Source: Microstegium vimineum (taxonomy: Eukaryota > Streptophyta > Magnoliopsida > Poales > Poaceae). From it: 64,000 nucleotides of DNA. The stretch is taken from positions 11,570,179 through 11,634,178 of the forward strand of contig CM039120.1 of NCBI GenBank assembly GCA_022036555.1, given 5' to 3'. The first letter of the stretch is position 1. Each line of letters starts with the position of its first letter. The notes below the pieces were generated by a model. That model had not been told where the DNA came from. It did no database searches and saw only the letters and a list, made by a program, of their open reading frames with translations. The translations under genes and the position numbers were made by a program. Positions 44,584 to 56,831 of this stretch are shown one piece after another.

Positions 44584-46369
44584 TGAAAGGTCCTAGATGG
44601 CTAGAGGGGGTAGAATAGCCTAATAAAAATTCTACAAATCACTAGAGCAAAGATTAGAATAACACTTAAGTGAGCCTTTTGCTCTAGCTCTACTTAGGGA
44701 TGCAAAGCCACCTATACAAGCAATTCTAGTTAACTAAGTGCCTATCACACAATAGCAAAAACCTATGGCACTTAGCTCAAGCTAGCAAGAACAACTAACG
44801 AGAGAAACTAACCAGCAAGCTAACTAAAAAAGATATGAAGGAATGTAAAAACTAGGGAGAGGGTGATTGTTATACCGATGCCTTGTGATGGAAGAATACC
44901 AATATAAGAACCAATCACAATATGAACACCAAGAGTAGCCGGGAGACAATAGATGACACAAAGATTTTCTCCCGAGGTTCACTTGGTTGCCACCAAGCTA
45001 GTCCCCGTTGTGTCGACTACTCAAATGGTGATTCGGTGGCTAATAGGCAATCACAAGTCTAGCCCACTACCCGGGCGCCACAAGAATCCACCCAAATGAG
45101 AGTAACTCAATGACACGAGCAATCCACTAGAATTACCCTTTGACGCTCCGTCGAGGTGGGTACAAGCCCTCTCACAATCGATGAAATCGGCCACGAACAA
45201 TCACCAACACGTGTCGAAGCTTCTCCTCAATCGCCAAGCCGTCTAGGTGTTGGCAAACACCAAGAATAACAAGAAATCTCGCGGCGATGACGATGACCAA
45301 GTGCCACTAAGATGCAATGCAAAGATCAAGCACTTGGTTCATTCAAACTCTCATGAATTAGCATGCAAAGCAAAGAGAGATGAGTGGAGGGCCTTCTCAA
45401 GCAAGCACAAAGAGTGAGAATGAATGGGAGGTGCAAGAGGAAGCCCTAGGAGCCGGCTAAAACATATAAATAGCCTTCACCAAAAGATTAGCCGTTTTCT
45501 CCTCTTTTCTCCATTGTCTGCGCCAGTCCGGACGCAGTCTTCATAGGGGGTCCGGACCATCATGCTTGCGTCCAGACCCTCCTCCATTTGAATTCTTCGA
45601 GTTGGCGCCTTCACTGGTGCTGAGTTGTCGCCTCCGGACGCTGTGAACAGTCGGGGTCCGGACCATCATCGCCTTGGGTCCGAAGTCCAGCAGAGAGCTC
45701 CCCGAGAGCTAATTCTTGCCCGGACAACGTCCGGACTCTGGTGTCCGGACCATCAACCTGCGTCCGGATCAACCTGCAGAGAGGACCAGAGAGCTCCAAC
45801 TCTCAGGACGCGCATCCGGAGACAGCGTCCGGACTCTGATCTACGTCCGGACCTCCTGTCCAGAGAAGTCGAGGGCTAGGGTATGCCACCGGACGCATAT
45901 GCGTTAGTCCGGACCGAGCATCCCTTGCGTCCGGACCCTACGTCCGGACTGCTTCTCTTTGTCCAAACGAGTTGCTTCTTCTTCTCCAAGTCTTCAAGTA
46001 CTAACACCTTGTGATCCATATACTTGTACTCTGTGTTAGCCTTCACATTGAATTATCTTGGATTTAATTCTATTTTCTAGTCACTTAGGTTCATTTTATA
46101 TATGCATGCAATGCAAACCTAGTGGCACATGATAACCGCAATTGAAACGAGTTTTCCCTTATTGATAGTATGGCTATCTATCTTAAATGTGATCACACTC
46201 TATAGTGCCTTGATCACTAAACCAAAAATGACCCTATGATATACCTTTGCTTTGAGCCCATTTTTGTTTTTCTCTTTCTTCTTTTCCTTAGTTCATGAAG
46301 CACTTGATCAATGCACCATTTTCATCCTTCTAGCTTCATGTGTCAACCTTTCACAAACTTGGGCTTTCA
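44584..46369 (-). repeat. 3' LTR of the complete copia element
   Basis: 1,786 bp. Compared with the 5' LTR it has an extra block of about 70 bp near 45,855-45,930 and lacks about 75 bp near its right end (before 46,369). It carries many TCCGGAC words at 45,520-45,950. Confidence 0.9.
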
Positions 46370-46370
46370 A

Positions 46371-46382
46371 TCTCCCCCTTTT
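46371..46382 (-). other. Polypurine tract (minus strand)
   Basis: The + strand reads tctccccctttt, so the coding strand is aaaagggggaga, directly before the 3' LTR. Confidence 0.8.
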
Positions 46383-47329
46383 TGGTAATTGATGACAACC
46401 TTTCACAAAGGAATATATATAATGAAAATTTTCACTTTGGTAGTATTAGCTCCCCCTACATATGTGATATATGAGTTTGGTTCATTTTGATCACATATGC
46501 ATGAATAGGAATTGTGGGAGAGTGAATGCTATCAAATGATGTTAAGGTATAAGAGATGGACCTTTGAAGCGTGATACCAATCGGAGTGCCATATTATACC
46601 ATCTTTAGCACCATGAATGCCTAGAAACCACTTGAGAGCAAACTTGAAATACCACTTGAAAAGCTTTAGCTCACAAGAAGAATTAGGCTAAGACCTAAAC
46701 ATGCTAGTACTTCAAGCATCAAGTCAATTATGTTTCCAGCAACCACCACACAAGCATGTCATGAATATAAATACATATGCAAGCAAGCACTTATGAATGC
46801 ACAAAGATATGCAACAATTTGATTCATAGGCTTGCTCCCCCTACTTGTGTGCTTTCATTTTCAAAAAAATTCAAAATATTTTTCTTTGTCTACTTACTTC
46901 TCCCCTTTGTCATCTATTATCATAAAAGATGTGCCCGAAGGTTTGATTATTGGAGAGAAGTTTTAGTTGTGGTTCAATCTATAGTACTTGCCCCAAGCTA
47001 TTTAACTCGGTTTAAACCATGGACAAGCTTGTTCACACATCCTAGAATGGTTATCTTGCCCATGTTGAGCTAAACATTTTGAAGTTCATATTCTAGATCA
47101 AACACTAGGATTGCAAGCCCACAAATATGTCATATGCTACCACTAGATCATATCAAGCATAGAAGCAATAATGGTACCATATAAGCATCAAATCATTTGA
47201 TTTCCATGAATGAGCCTAATGAATTGATGTCTAGATGCACTAACAAGTCCTAATAAGGATGAATGACATGTCAATCAACTTGTACCTTGCATAGCTCGAA
47301 GGAGAGGCATGTCATATATGGGAGGTGCA
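46383..47329 (-). other. Copia 3' non-coding region
   Basis: About 950 bases between pol stop and polypurine tract. A + strand ORF at 46,777-47,073 has no motif and is not supported. Unlike the partial copia element at 17-22 kb, there is no extra ORF here. Confidence 0.6.
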
Positions 47330-50300
47330 TCAACACATATTTGAGAAGTCAAGAATGTTCAATTTATTTCTTAGCTTGCAAAACCTCTTCTCATCTAATG
47401 GCTTGGTAAATATGTCGGCAAGTTGATCATCGGTGCCAACACTTGTGATTTTGATATCACCCTTGAGTTGATGATCCCTTATGAAGTGGTGCCTCACATT
47501 AATGTGCTTTGTTCTTGAATGTTGAACCGGATTGTTGTTTAGCTTCACCGCACTTTCATTGTCACATAGCAATGGCACTTGCTTGAATTTGATTCCATAG
47601 TCATTCAAAGTTGCCTTCATCCAAAACAATTGAGCACAACAACTACCCGCACTTATGTATTCGGCTTCGGCGGTAGAGAGTGCAACACTATTTTGTTTCT
47701 TTGATGACCAAGATACAAGTGACATGCCTAGCATTTGACATGTGCCCGATGTGCTCTTTCTATCAATCTTGCATCCCGCATAGTCGGAGTCCGAATATCC
47801 AAGTAGCTCAAAGTTTGACCCCTTGGGATACCACAATCCAACATCTTGTGTATGCTTCAAATACCTCAATATCCTCTTTGTAGCCTTCAAGTGACTTTCT
47901 CTTGGAGAGACTTGGAATCTTGCACACATGCATACACTAAACATCACATCTGTCCTAGAAGCGGTCACATAGAGTAGACTTCCAATCATAGACCGATACA
48001 ACTTTTGATCTACCATATTGCCACTAGCATCACTATCCAAGTGTCCATTAGTGCCCATTGGAGTGCTAATGCCTTTAGAATCTTCTAAGCCAAACTTCTT
48101 CATCATATCCTTGATGTACTTGCCTTGACTCACAAAGGTGTCATTCTTCAATTGCTTGATTTGAAGACCAAGGAAGTAGTTAAGTTCACCAATCATTGAC
48201 ATTTCAAACTCATTTGCCATCATCTTGCCAAATTCTTCACAAAATTCTTAATTGGTTGAACCGAATATGATGTCATCCACATAGATTTAGAGCACAAATA
48301 GATCCTTGCCAAGTTTCTTGGTGAAGAGAGTAGTATCAACCTTCCCCATGATGAACCCTTTTGATAGAAGGAAGTCCCTCAATCTTTCATACCATGCTCT
48401 AGGTGCTTTCTTCAAGCCATATAGAGCCTTCCTCAACTTGTACACATGGTTGGGCTTCTTGTTATCTTCAAAACTGGGAGGTTGCTCAACATAGACTAGC
48501 TCATTGATATATCCATTCAAGAAAGCACTCTTCACATCCATTTGGTATAGCTTGATGTTGTGTGCACATGCATAGGCCAATAGGATTCTTATTGCCTCTA
48601 ATCTTGCAACCGGTGCATAAGTTTATCCAAAGTCAAGACCTTCAACTTGTGTGTAACCTTGAGCTACCAATCTTGCTTTGTTTCTCACAACTATACCATC
48701 TTGATCTTGCTTGTTTATAAATACCCATCTTGTGCCAATCACATTGTAGTTCTTGGGTCTTTCAACTAGCTCCCAAACTTGATTTCTTGTGAAATTGTTG
48801 AGCTCTTCATGCATTGCATTGACCCAATCAACATCTTGTAAGGCCTCTTCAATCTTTGTGGGCTCTATGGATAATACAAATGAATAGTGTTCACAAAAGG
48901 ATGTCAATCTTGATCTTGTTTGCATACCACTTGAAATATCACCAACTATTTGATCAATGGGGTGGTCTCTTGCAATGTTGGTTGGTTGAAGGATAGGAAC
49001 TTGATTGCTTGAGCTTGGTTGAGATGAACTAGCAACTTGTTGATCTCTCACTTGAGAACCACTAGCTTGCACATTGGGTGAGTTAAGCACTTGATCTTTG
49101 TCATCTTCTATGTCAATCACTTGCTTTGGCCTAATGTCACCAATATCCATGTCCGTCATAGCATTGGCCAATTGAGGTCCACTCACATCTTCTAGATTCT
49201 TATTTTCAACTTGAGAGTCATTGGTTTCATTAAATTCAACATCATGAACCTCCTCAAGCACACCACTAGCCGAATTCCACACTCTATAGGCTTTGCTTGT
49301 GGTTGAGTAACCAAGTAGGAACCCTTCATCACATTTCTTGTCAAACTTTACAAGTCTTGTGCCTTTCTTCAAGATATAGCATTTGCAACCAAACACTCTA
49401 AAGTATGCAATGTTGGGCTTTCTTCCATTCAATAGCTCATATGGTGTCTTCTCCATCAATGGATGACAATACAACCGGTTGCTAGAGTAGCAAGCGGTGT
49501 TGATAGCTTCGGCCCAAAAGGTATGACTCACATTGTATTACCTAAGCATAGATCTTGTCATATCAATCAATGTTCTATTCTTCCTCTCAACAATACCATT
49601 TGATTGTGGAGTGTATTTGGCCGAAAATTGATGCTTGATTCCAAGCTTATCACATATCTCTTCAACTCTTGTATTCTTGAATTCACTTCCATTGTCACTT
49701 CTCACTTTCTTGATGGTAGTTTCAAACTCATTGTGACATCTCTTGACAAATGACTTGAATGTAGCAAAAGTATCACTCTTTTCATTGAGAAAGAATACCC
49801 AAGTGTATCTTGTGAGATCATCAACTATCACAAATGCATACTTGTTGCCTCCAATGCTTGTGTATGCTGTTGGTCCAAATAAGTCCATGTGCAACAACTC
49901 AAATGCTCTACTAGTGCTCATCATGCTCTTCTTTGGATGGGTGTTACCAACTTGTTTACCGGCTTGACAAGAGCTACAAAGTTTGTCCTTCTCAAACACA
50001 ACATCTTTCAAGCCTCTTACTAAGTCATGCTTGATTAATCTATTCAATTGCTTCATCCCAACATGACCAAGCCTTCTATGCCATAACCAACCCATACTTG
50101 ATTTAGTGAGCAAGCAAGTTGACAATTGAGCTTCACTAGCACTGAAATCAACTAGGTAAAGGTTCTCATATCTAAAGCCTTTGAAGATCAAGTTTGAACC
50201 ATCTACACTAATGATTTCCACATCATCTACTCCAAATATGCATTTGAATCCAAGATCACACAATTGAAACACAGATAGTAAATTGAAGTTCAAGCTCTCA

Positions 50301-50512
50301 ACTAGCAAGACATTGGATATGCTCAAGTCATTGGATATTGAAATCTTACCAAGACCCTTGACCTTGCCCTTGTCATTATCACCGAAAGTAATACTATCAA
50401 TGTCATCATTGGTGTTGGAGTTGATTGATTTGAACATTCTAGAATCCCCGGTCATGTGTTGAGTGCACCCACTATCAAGCACCCAATGCCTTCCTCCGTC
50501 TTTGTAATTTAC
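47330..50512 (-). pseudogene. Copia pol: PR, IN, RT, RNase H; four in-frame TAA
   Basis: One reading frame throughout. Protease: LDSGCTQHMTG near 50,480. Integrase zinc site: WHRRLGH plus CSSC. Integrase core: LLHMDLFGP, VRSDNGSEF, and the Glu in NGIVERKNRT. RT: WVFINKQDQDG, DVKSAFLNGYINE, YVDD at 48,272-48,283. RNase H: DSDYAGCKIDRKSTSG, SWSSKKQNSVALSTAEAEY, DQLADIFTKPLDE. It ends at 47,330. TAA codons interrupt at 49,538, 48,623, 48,287 and 48,248, each differing by one base from the expected sense codon (Glu, Glu, Gln, Lys). There is no frameshift in pol. Motifs fit the SIRE/Maximus side of copia. Confidence 0.9.
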
Positions 50513-50524
50513 CTACAAAACAAA

Positions 50525-52552
50525 TTAGTTCTTCTTAGGTACCCACATTTGTTTGGGTCCTCCAAAGTTAGTGACCAAGGATTTTGGCACCCAAATTGCC
50601 TTCTTCTTTGGGCCAACAATGGGTGTGCCAACATACTTAGCCATTACACCATCTCTCCCTTTGGTAAGCATATAACATGAATCAAAATGCATGGAGGTGG
50701 ATTTAGCAAACTTGCTTTGGCTCATGTTAAGTTTGCAATATTGGTCAACATGCCCCACTTGCTTGCAACTATTGCAATACCGACCATTGCTTCTCACAAA
50801 GCTAGGCTTAGGAGTCACAAAGGCCGACTTGCCCTTCTTGGGGGTATAGCCCAATCCCTCTTTGCAAAGGGAGAATCTTTGGCTACCCAAGCACTTTAGC
50901 AAGCGGGCATCTCCACCATATGCCTTACCCAAAGCATGAGTGAGTTCATTAACATCATGTTTCAATTTTTCATTTTCTCTCACTAGTGTAGCATCAACCT
51001 TTGAGCTCTCACTAGTTGATGTGCATGTGGATGTGCTACATTGTGTTTCGGTTGGGTGTGACAATGATAGAAGTGAAAAATAATTCATCAAGAATATCAC
51101 AAGTGACTCCAATATCACATGATGCAACAACATTATCCTTGTTTTGTTCAAGGAGGGAGGAGTGAGCCTTTTCAAGCTTATAGTGAGTCCTCTCAAGCTT
51201 CTCATGGGCTTCCATTAGCCTCTTATGAGAGCCATTGAGCTCATCAAAGGATTGTTCAAGAGCCTTAAGCTTCTTGTTCAATTCTTTGCACTCCTTCCTC
51301 TTTGTCTCAAAGAAAGCATAAGTTTGCTTCATCATGTCTACTAGTTCCTCCTTGGAGTACTCCTCCTCATCATCACTACTATCATCATCACTATCACTAT
51401 CATCATGAGATTGTACCTTAGATGGTTTAGCCATGAAGCATGATGCTCGAAGATGGATGACTTGTTGTTGATAGCAATGCTAGCCAATGCCTTCTTCTTG
51501 GACTTCTTCTTCTCATCATCACTAGAGTCATCATCGGAAGAATCATCACTATCCCAAGTCACCATATAGGATTCACCCTTCTTCTTCTTGGTGAATGATA
51601 GCTTCTTCTCCTTCTTGTCATGCTTGCTCTTCTTCTTTTCATCATCATCACTATGGTTGGGGCAATCCGCAATCATGTGATCGGTGCTCTTGCACTTGTA
51701 ATATTTTCTCACATATTCCTTTCTCTTGAAGTTTTCTCTTCTCTTTCTAGCACCATAGCCCTTCTTCTTCATGAACTTGCCAAACTTGCGCACAAAGAGG
51801 GTCATCATCTCATCATCAATGTCACTAGCCTCTTGATCATCACTTGATTCTTGCTTCTTTGCTTTGCCCTTGTTCTTGGATGATGATGCCTTGAATGCTA
51901 AGCTCTTATTTTCCTTCTTTTCTTCCTTGACCTCTTCTTGTTCACTTTCCTCATTGTATTGCTCTTCGGTCATGATTTCTCCAAGCACTTCATTGGGAGT
52001 GATCTTGTCCAAACCATCTCTCCTAATTATTTGCCTCAAGGTTTTGTATTTCTTGGGCAAACAACCAAGAAACCGGTTTGAGAAGTCCTCATCCTTGACC
52101 TTCTCACCCAAGCTCTTGAGATCATTGATGATCACTTGGATCCTATGGAACATCTCCGGGATAGACTCATCATCCTTCATCTTGAAGTGAGATAGCTTGT
52201 CCTTGAGCATGTACAACTTGGCATTCTTCACGGTTGCGGTGCCCTCATATGTATCCTCAAGTCTCTTCCACACTTCACTTGCCTTCTCAAGATCTTTGAT
52301 TTGCTCAAACACCTTGGAGTCAATGCCATTGTAGATCACATTGAGTGTCGTGGTGTTGCATTGCCGGTTCTCTTTCTCTCTAGGTGTGGGAGCGGCTTCA
52401 TCAAAAATGACAAAGTCATGTTCGGTCACACTCCACACCTTCTCATGTATTGAGCCTAGATGCATCTTCATCTTCCTCTTCCAATAATCAAATGATGTGC
52501 CATCAAACATTGTTGGTTTGCTTCCAACATGGTTGAATTGTACTTGAGCCAT
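50525..52552 (-). pseudogene. Copia gag, two frameshifts
   Basis: The ATG at 52,552 (MAQVQFNHV) lies 60 bases after the LTR. The first part is a UBN2-type gag (FDGTSFDYWKRKMKMHL, LEKASEVWKRLEDTYEG). Knuckle 1 near 51,690 reads YYKCKSTDHMIADC, so its first Cys is Tyr. Knuckle 2 near 50,760 is normal: CNSCKQVGHVDQYC (C-x2-C-x4-H-x4-C). The frame changes near 51,450 and returns near 51,060, with a coiled-coil-like stretch between (KLERTHYKLEKAHSSLLEQ). The stop is TAA at 50,525-50,527, and a second in-frame TAG at 50,513 precedes protease. About 676 codons in total, long for gag, as in SIRE-type elements. Confidence 0.85.
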
Positions 52553-52597
52553 AACTAACACCGAAGGTTGTTAAGCCTTGATAATAGCAGTGACCAT

Positions 52598-52610
52598 GGC
52601 TCCGATACCA
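52598..52610 (-). other. Primer-binding site (tRNA-Met type)
   Basis: The minus strand reads TGGTATCGGAGCC two bases after the 5' LTR. It matches the copia standard TGGTATCAGAGC, complementary to the 3' end of initiator tRNA-Met, with one difference. Confidence 0.85.
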
Positions 52611-52612
52611 CT

Positions 52613-54402
52613 TGAAAGCTCCTAGATGTCTAGAGGGGGGTGAATAGCCTAATAAAAATTCTACAAATCACTAGAGCAAAGATTAGAATAACACTTAAGT
52701 GAAGCTTTTGCTCTACCTCTACTTAGGGATGCAAAGCCACCTATACAAACAATTCTAGTTAACTAAGTGCCTATCACACAATAGCAAAAATCTACGGCAC
52801 TTAGCTCAAGCTAGCAAGAACAACTAACGAGAGAAACTAACCAGCAAGCTAACTAAAAAAGATATGAAGGAATGTAAAATCTAGGGAGAGGGTGATTGTT
52901 ATACCGATGCCTTGTGATGGAAGAATACCAATATAAGAACCAATCACAATATGAACACCAAGAGTAGCCGGGAGACAATAGATAACACAAATATTTTCTC
53001 CCGAGGTTCACTTGGTTGCCACCAAGCTAGTCCACATTGTGTCGACTACTCAAATGGTGATTCGGTGGCTAATAGGCAATCACAAGCCTAGCCCACTACC
53101 CAGGCGCCACAAGAATCCACCCAAATGAGAGTAACTCAATGACACGAGCAATCCACTAGAGTTACCCTTTGACGCTCCGTCGAGGTGGGTACAAGCCCTC
53201 TCACAATCGATGAAGCCGACCACGAACAATCACCAACACGTGTCGAAGCTTCTCCTCAATCGCCAAGCCATCTAGGTGTTGGCAAACACCAAGAATAACA
53301 AGAAATCCCGCGGCGATGACGATGACCAAGTGCCACTAAGATGCAATGCAAAGATCAAGCACTTGGTTCACTCAAACTCTCATGAATTAGCAAGCAAAGC
53401 AAAGAGAGATGAGTGGAGGGCCTTCTCAAGCAAGCACAAAGAGTGAGAATGAATGGGAGGTGTAAGAGGAAGCCCTAGGAGCCGGCCAAAACATATAAAT
53501 AGCCTTCACCAAAAGAGTAGCCATTTTCTCTCTTTTCTCCACTGTCTGCGCCAGTCCGGACGTAGTCTTCATAGGGGGTCCGGACCATCATGCTTGCATC
53601 CGGACCCTCCTGCATTTGAATTCTTCGATTTGGCGCCTTCACTGGTGCTGAGTTGTTGCCTCTAGACGCTGTGAACAGTCGGGGTCTGGACCATCATCGC
53701 CTTGGGTCCGGAGTCCAGCAGAGAGCTCCCCGAGAGCTAATTCTTGCCCGGACAGTTTCCGGACTCTGGTGTCCGGACCATCAACCTGCGTCCGGATCAA
53801 CCTGTAGAGAGGACTAGAGAGCTCCAGCTCTTTGGACGCGCATCCGGAGACAGCGTCCGGACTCTGATCTGCGTCCGAACCGAGCATCCCTTCCGTCTGG
53901 ACCGTGCGTCCGGACCGCTTTTCTTTGTCCAAACGAGTTTCTTCTTCTTCTCCAAGTCTTCAAGTACTAACACCTTGTGATCCATATACTTATACTCTGT
54001 GTTAGCCTTCACATTGAATTATCTTGGATTTAATTCTAGTTTCATGTCACTTAGGTTCATTTTATATATGCATGCAATGCAAACCTAGTGGCACATGATA
54101 ACCGCAATCGAAACGAGTTTTCCCTTCTTGATAGTACGGCTATCTATCCTAAATGTGATCACATTCTCTATAGTGTCTTGATCACTAAACCAAAAATGGC
54201 CCTGTGATATACCTTTGCTTTGAGCCCATTTTTGTTTTTCTCTTTCTTCTTTTCCTTAGTTCATGAAGCACTTGATCAATGCACCATTATCATCCTTCTA
54301 GCTTCATGTGTCAAGGTGGATTACCCTAGCTAGATCAAACACTTAGCACAAGGGTTAGTCCACAGGTTTCATCAATTAACCAAAACCAAACTTGGGCTTT
54401 CA
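52613..54402 (-). repeat. 5' LTR of the complete copia element
   Basis: 1,790 bp, TG...CA. Apart from two long indels it is very close to the 3' LTR by eye, indicating a fairly recent insertion. A TATA-type word lies on the minus strand near 53,495 (ctatttatat). Confidence 0.9.
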
Positions 54403-54407
54403 AGAGT

Positions 54408-54591
54408 GTGTTACCTTTGCCTTAGCACTATTATTGAACCATTTAATGTGGTATGGATGTGGAAGGGCTGGTGTAGTCAAGCCAAGTGTCTTGACCAAAT
54501 CTAAACTTACCAAGTTATTATTGCTTCCATCATCAATTATAGCTCGCACATGACAATCATTGACAATGAAAAATATTTGGAACATGCAACA
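54408..54591 (-). pseudogene. Old gypsy protease, N-terminal part
   Basis: The minus strand reads MFQIFFIVNDCHVRAIIDDG and SLDLVKTLGLTTPALPHPYH, the RVP_2-type protease of grass gypsy elements. The catalytic D-G/S-G reads DDG here. The gene is cut at 54,407 by the copia element; its next codons are at 44,583 and below. Confidence 0.7.
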
Positions 54592-55671
54592 CTATCTGTT
54601 GGGAGTATGCCCTTGAGGTAATCATAGAGATGATTGTATTTCCTTGTATCCATGACATGTTATGAGTTCAATGAATATCCATTAAAGACAACTTGTGTCG
54701 ATTAGCAATTATGTGAATTGTTTGTGAAACTCTTTTACTTTTCTAAAGTTGTCCCTGATCGGAGTTCGTGCTAGAATGCACATGAATATTAGATCAACAC
54801 ATTATTAGTTGATGACTATGTTTCACAAGTCATGGACATAGAGATGTCAAACTAATAATGTGGGCACATGTAGGACATGGGGCTGGACAGACCCAACCTG
54901 AGATTGTCTCTATTCACATCATGTACGTTATGTCCTTAGACCTGAGATTGTCGTATGTACTCAAGATGTGAAACGACCTACTTAGGGACTACCAAACGCT
55001 ACTCTGTGACTGGGTAGTTATAAAGGTAGCTTTCGGGTTTGTCGGGAAGAATGCTGTGAGACATAGTCGATCGAGAAGGGATTTGCCACTCTCAATGTGA
55101 GAGAGATATCACTGGACCACTTGAATGATTAGATCATGAAATGCATGGCCGTGCTTGGGTTAAGTGTTAACCTATGAGTTGGACCAAATATCGTTGGCAA
55201 GGGAATAACATGTATATGGTTTTGTGGTGGTTCATTTGATATGACCATTGCATATACATAGGAGTTGACACGCCTTGCTAGAAGCCGCTATCAACTATTG
55301 GTCGAGTAGGAGTACTCGGGCCATGTCTATGTGTGCGTGAGCCCATAGGGTCGCACGCTTAAGGGGCTGGAAGCCTAATTCGGGTAGGTTTAGGGTTACT
55401 AATGGGCCTCCATCGTGGGAGCTCGTTAGGACGCCTATATAAGCAAGGGGTGGGCGCGGGGCGAGATCAATCCACGCCTTTTGGCAGCCGTCGTCGCCTC
55501 CCCACGCTCACGCATTTTGCTTCTCGCGGACCTAGCAGTCCGGAGGCGCAACGCTTCCTCCCTGCACGTGTGGGATTCCTCGAAGGTGCTGCATGTGGAG
55601 CACAAGGACGAACCGCGCGAAGGGGACATTGAGACGGACGACCTCGCAACTGCATGACACTGCTACGATGT

Positions 55672-56760
55672 TGTTGACACCGTTTTTTTGGCACGTATCA
55701 ATATGATCTAAGGATTATGCCGATCGGCAAAAGGCTAGCTGTCGTTCCTTATCGGCATTGGGATATTACCAGTCAGATTGCCGATAAAGGCAAAAGTGTT
55801 GCTGATGCAGACAGGGACTTGTTGCCAATTGAGGCAGGAAGACACTGTTGATGAAGGCAAGGGGATGTTGCCGATAGAGACATGAATGTTGCCGACAAGA
55901 AGAACATTGCCGATGAGAATTGAGGCTCATTGTCGATGTGATGAAGGCTACAATGTTGCTGGTGGAGGCAAGAAAGCGTTGTCGATGAGAGCCAAAGCCT
56001 GTTGCTGATAGGAGGAATATTGCCGATGAGGACGGAAAGCTGTCGATGAATGATGATGCCGATGGAAGCGGGAAGAAGTAGCTGGCGTCAGCAGAGAACT
56101 GCCGATGGCAATAGAGGAAAGTTGCGGATTGAAGGAAGTCTGCCGATGGAAGGTTTCATCGTGAAGGAGATAGATATGGAAGCTGGTGATTTCATGCCGG
56201 TATTAATAGATTTATTTCGAGTCCGACTCTTGCACGAGTCGTTTGTTTCCTTTAGTGTGAGTCATTTTATTTCCTTAAAAATAGGAGTTTTTGTTTAGGA
56301 AGGTATGAGTCATATCCATGTACAACTCCCCATACGGGAGTATAAATATGTGCCCAAGGACCGCGTGAAAAATATATCCAAGCATATCAAACAAATCTAT
56401 TACTTTTTATCTATTTTACTAGTAATTTACCTTTACCGCATTAGGTTTAATTATCTACGAGTTCTTCAAGTTTTGACGGGCTGCATCTCATCGACCTCCG
56501 TCAACCCTTGCAAGTTCCGCGTTTGAGCAACCTGAGCCTTGACGTCCGGGCGCATCGTTGTCGTCTCGTTCAGCTCTACTCTAGTTATCCTAATCAGGTT
56601 TGAGCCTTGACATCTGGGCGCACCGCCGTTGTCTCATTCATATCTTGTTCTATTTATCGTCCTTGTCGATTAACTAGTCAAATCGATTGGCACACCCTCG
56701 GAGATCGAATTCGGGTATAAGCCCGAGGTGTTCGCAGATCCTCGACGACTTTTTGCGTCA
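55672..56760 (+). repeat. 5' LTR of the gag-only gypsy element
   Basis: 1,089 bp from tgttgacaccg to tttttgcgtca. The first 450 bases carry many gccgat words. A TATA box (gtataaatatg) is near 56,340. Confidence 0.9.
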
Positions 56761-56831
56761 ACGCCTCTTTTGGCACACCTAGTGGGAGAGTATCACATCT
56801 GTTAGCCACGGTTTAGCCCATTACAAGCTTA
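56761..56831 (+). other. Leader with primer-type sequence
   Basis: 'ttttggcacacctagtggga' directly follows the LTR, as in the gypsy element at 5.2 kb. Confidence 0.5.

Larger units (their letters stand above)
44584..54402 (-). mobile_element. Complete copia element, 9,819 bp, TSD AGAGT
   Basis: Left LTR 44,584-46,369 and right LTR 52,613-54,402, both TG...CA and plainly homologous. AGAGT lies on both outer sides (44,579-44,583 and 54,403-54,407). On the minus strand the order is LTR, primer site, gag, protease, integrase, RT, RNase H, polypurine tract, LTR. The inserted target is the protease gene of an older gypsy element. All structural parts are present, but gag has frameshifts and pol has stop codons, so it cannot make a full polyprotein as read. 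Confidence 0.93.
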
